Shown here in pieces: positions 61,555 through 64,000 of a stretch of 64,000 nucleotides of DNA. Position numbers and translations under genes: made by a program. The DNA lies in assembly GCA_035623255.1 (NCBI GenBank), contig DASPTU010000061.1:1-64000 (forward strand). Direction: 5' to 3'. Position 1 is the stretch's first letter. The number at the start of each line of letters is the position of its first letter. This DNA comes from JAFAGX01 sp035623255. Its GTDB lineage: Bacteria > Acidobacteriota > Terriglobia > Terriglobales > Acidobacteriaceae. Under the pieces are notes generated by a model. The model was not told the origin of the DNA. It was given only the letters and a program-made list of their open reading frames with translations, and did no database searches.

Positions 61555-63855
61555 ATGCCAATCTCACAGAAGGAAGCACTGGATTATCACGCGTTACCGA
61601 AGCCAGGCAAAATCGAAATCACCCCTACCAAGCCTTGTCGTACACAACGGGATTTGAGCCTTGCATACACCCCCGGGGTTGCCGAAGCTTGCCTGCAAAT
61701 CAAGAGCAACCCACATGATGCTTTCAAGTACACCGGACGCGGCAACCTGGTCGCGGTAGTCTCAAACGGCACCGCCGTGTTGGGACTCGGCGATATCGGC
61801 GCCTTGGCGGGCAAACCCGTCATGGAAGGCAAAGCCGTGCTGTTCAAGCGCTTCGCCGATGTCAACGTGTTTGACATCGAAGTAAACAGTCACAATCCGG
61901 ACGATGTCATTAAAGTTTGCCAATTGCTGGAGCTGACCTTCGGCGGAATCAATCTGGAGGACATCAAAGCGCCGGAATGTTTCTACATCGAAGAAACGTT
62001 GAAGAAAACCATGAAAATCCCGGTGTTCCACGATGACCAGCACGGCACCGCAATCATTACCGGCGCTGCGCTTCTGAATGCTGTGGAAATCGTTGGGAAG
62101 GATATCGGCAAGATTAAGGTGGTCTTCAATGGAGCCGGCGCTTCGGGCATTGCCTCGGCTGAGCACTATGTCCGGCTGGGAGTAAGGAAGGAAAACATCT
62201 TCTTCGTCGACACCAAAGGCGTGGTTTACGACGGACGTGCGGAGGGGATGAACCCGTACAAGCAGCGCTTCGCACAAAAGACCAATCAGCGTACGCTCGC
62301 GGAAGTTGTGAAAGATGCGGATGTGCTGGTAGGACTTTCGGTCAAGGGTGCGTTCACCCAGGACATGATCCGCAGCATGGCCGCGAAGCCGATTGTGTTT
62401 GCGATGGCCAATCCGGATCCGGAGATCACATGGGACGACGCCCGTGCGGCACGCAAGGACATTCTGATGTGCACCGGCCGTTCTGACTACCCGAATCAGG
62501 TCAACAACGTTCTCGGATTCCCGTTTATCTTTCGGGGTGCCCTGGACGTACATGCAACCGCGATCAACGAAGAAATGAAACTGGCTGCATCGCATGCGCT
62601 TGCAGCTTTGGCCAAGGAGGACGTGCCTGACTCCGTGTGCCGTGCGTACGGTGTCCAGCGGTTTGCCTTTGGGCCGGACTACATCATCCCTGCGCCGTTT
62701 GATCCCCGTGTTCTGGTGTGGGAAGCGTCAGCGGTGGCAAAAGCAGCCATGGAGACAGGCGTGGCTCTGGAGCCCGTGGACATTCACGAATACCGCGAGC
62801 AGTTGGAGACGCGTCTGGGCAAAGCGCATGAGGTGATGCGCATTGTGATTCACAAGGCGCAGGCCAAACCGAAACGCGTGGTATTTCCGGAAGGCGAGAA
62901 TGAGAAAGTTCTGCGCGCCTCCCACATACTGGTGGATGAGAAAATCGCCAGACCCATTCTGCTGGGCAACGAAGCCACGATTCGTGCTCGGGCAGCGGAA
63001 CTTGCTCTGGCGCTGAATGGGACAGACATTGTGGACCCGAAAAACTCTCCGTGGCGCGAAGTCTACGTGCAGGAGTTGTATTGGCTCCGGCAGCGTCGAG
63101 GCGTGACATTGAGCGAAGCGCGCGAGTTGATCGACAATCGCAATGTGTTCGGCTCGCTGATGGTCCACATGGGAGACGCCGATGCTCTGGTCTCCGGTGT
63201 GACACAGCACTATCCGGACACGATTCGACCGGCACTGCAAATCATTAAAGTGCGCGAAGGGGTGCATAAAGTCTCCGGACTTTACGTACTGATCACGCGG
63301 AAAGGCGACATGCTGTTCCTGGCAGATTGCTCGGTGAATGTTGAGCCGACGGCGGAGGACCTGGCGGAAATCGCAGTTTGTGCCGCTGAAGCCGCTCGCC
63401 GTTTCGACGTTGTGCCGCGGGTTGCAATGTTGTCTTTCTCCAACTTCGGCAGCACGGATCATCCACTCTGCCAGAAGATGCGGCGCGCCACTGAACTGGT
63501 GAAGCAACGTGATCCGTCGCTTATCATTGACGGCGAAATGATGGCGGACACAGCCGTGGTGCCCGAAATCCTGGAGCGGGATTATCCCTTCTCAGCGCTG
63601 AAGGGCGGTGCAAACGTACTGATATTCCCCGACCTCGGTTCGGCGAATGTCGCGTATAAGCTGTTGATGCGGGTAGGCGGAGCGGACGCGATTGGGCCGA
63701 TTCTGCTGGGGCTGAGCAAACCCGCGTACGTGCTCCCGCGGGGTGCCGAAGTGGAGGAAATCGTTAACATCACAGCTCTTGCCGTCGTGGATGCGGAGGA
63801 AAGCCATCCGAAGCTCATCCAGGAAAGCGGCAAGATCTTCGTAGGAACCGACTGA
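61555..63855 (+). CDS. maeB: NADP-dependent malic enzyme with phosphotransacetylase-like domain
   Basis: 766 residues. The N-terminal malic domain has SLAYTPGVAEACL and FNGAGASGIASAEHYV. The C-terminal half from about residue 430 is a phosphotransacetylase-like domain (VVFPEGENEKVLRA, then GLSKPAYVLPRGAEVEEI). This is the MaeB architecture. It decarboxylates malate to pyruvate with NADP, and the second domain is regulatory in the enzymes studied. It is the last gene of the run, 36 bases after rocD, and ends in a terminator. It could link the nitrogen operon to C4 acids, but the link is inference. Confidence 0.93.
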   Translation: MPISQKEALDYHALPKPGKIEITPTKPCRTQRDLSLAYTPGVAEACLQIKSNPHDAFKYTGRGNLVAVVSNGTAVLGLGDIGALAGKPVMEGKAVLFKRFADVNVFDIEVNSHNPDDVIKVCQLLELTFGGINLEDIKAPECFYIEETLKKTMKIPVFHDDQHGTAIITGAALLNAVEIVGKDIGKIKVVFNGAGASGIASAEHYVRLGVRKENIFFVDTKGVVYDGRAEGMNPYKQRFAQKTNQRTLAEVVKDADVLVGLSVKGAFTQDMIRSMAAKPIVFAMANPDPEITWDDARAARKDILMCTGRSDYPNQVNNVLGFPFIFRGALDVHATAINEEMKLAASHALAALAKEDVPDSVCRAYGVQRFAFGPDYIIPAPFDPRVLVWEASAVAKAAMETGVALEPVDIHEYREQLETRLGKAHEVMRIVIHKAQAKPKRVVFPEGENEKVLRASHILVDEKIARPILLGNEATIRARAAELALALNGTDIVDPKNSPWREVYVQELYWLRQRRGVTLSEARELIDNRNVFGSLMVHMGDADALVSGVTQHYPDTIRPALQIIKVREGVHKVSGLYVLITRKGDMLFLADCSVNVEPTAEDLAEIAVCAAEAARRFDVVPRVAMLSFSNFGSTDHPLCQKMRRATELVKQRDPSLIIDGEMMADTAVVPEILERDYPFSALKGGANVLIFPDLGSANVAYKLLMRVGGADAIGPILLGLSKPAYVLPRGAEVEEIVNITALAVVDAEESHPKLIQESGKIFVGTD

Positions 63856-63868
63856 GCAGCAATTCAAA

Positions 63869-63911
63869 ATGGCCGGAGCATCGATGAGCAAATCTCCGGC
63901 CATTTTTTATT
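63869..63911 (+). terminator. rho-independent terminator after maeB
   Basis: Stem ATGGCCGGAG / CTCCGGCCAT (63869-63878 and 63894-63903), 15-base loop, followed by TTTTTTATT. A strong terminator about 13 bases past the malic enzyme stop. Confidence 0.92.
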
Positions 63912-63951
63912 AGAATTGCGCAGACAAATCGATGAGTGTCTAATTCAAACG

Positions 63952-64000
63952 TGACGTACGACCTCACGCCTTCCAGGCAGTGGTTGGTTTTTGCCGCTTG
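63952..64000 (+). CDS. possible start of a further gene (partial)
   Basis: GTG at 63952 opens a frame (TYDLTPSRQWLVFAA...) that stays open to the window edge. Only 16 codons are visible, so identity is unknown and the start is doubtful. Confidence 0.25.

Overview
The window reads as chromosomal DNA of an Acidobacteriota bacterium, probably class Terriglobia (Koribacter-like). Supporting signs are two 'VWFA-related' proteins of the type expanded in Acidobacteria, an alternative complex III locus joined to a caa3-type oxidase, an Oar-like TonB-dependent receptor with an N-terminal carboxypeptidase-regulatory-like domain, and short dispersed TGTCATTCCGAGCGAAG-type repeats. This is inference from gene content; no database search was possible.

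Layout. 1-2080: the 3' end of a 23S rRNA gene, a spacer, 5S rRNA and a terminator, followed by an unusual unit in which one reverse-strand ORF lies between the 5S gene and a second, truncated copy of the 5S 3' end. 2081-2950: a REP-associated tyrosine transposase (RAYT) gene surrounded by six REP-like palindromes. 3072-7289: two tandem secreted VWFA-related proteins, the second with a long glycine-rich insert. 7299-8696: a stand-alone amidase. 9045-21649: a continuous respiratory operon, actABCDEF plus a small membrane protein, SCO, then coxB-A-C-D. It would carry electrons from quinol through alternative complex III to a cytochrome c-fused oxidase. 21751-31461: a zinc-ribbon protein, a large FAD/Fe-S dehydrogenase, a DUF155-like protein, three SDRs, a GSA-aminomutase-like aminotransferase and a divergent ProC-like reductase. 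31601-45559: assorted genes, including a TPR protein, Ada, a TolB/CehA-type metallohydrolase, a CocE-type hydrolase, a dicarboxylate/amino-acid symporter, an FKBP isomerase, ribosomal protein L28 and a lipid kinase. 45681-49205: the TonB-dependent receptor. 49542-55632: a sensory and redox block with an H-protein-like membrane protein lacking the lipoyl lysine, an FNR-like regulator with a cysteine cluster, a receiver-only protein, a NarL/FixJ regulator and a divergent CHASE3-PAS histidine kinase. Two near-identical 18-bp palindromes lie upstream of the FNR-like and receiver-only genes.

55839-63911 is the most interesting unit: a P-loop protein annotated in databases as a cyclic-2,3-diphosphoglycerate synthetase-like GTPase, ornithine carbamoyltransferase, carbamate kinase, an aspartate carbamoyltransferase-like protein, ornithine aminotransferase and a malic enzyme, all on one strand and closed by a strong terminator. 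No arginine deiminase is present. The order fits the recently described energy-conserving arginine synthetase pathway (arginine to citrulline to ornithine plus carbamoyl phosphate, with ATP made at two steps), extended here by ornithine transamination and by possible diversion of carbamoyl phosphate to carbamoyl-aspartate.

No CRISPR array, prophage or tRNA gene was found.
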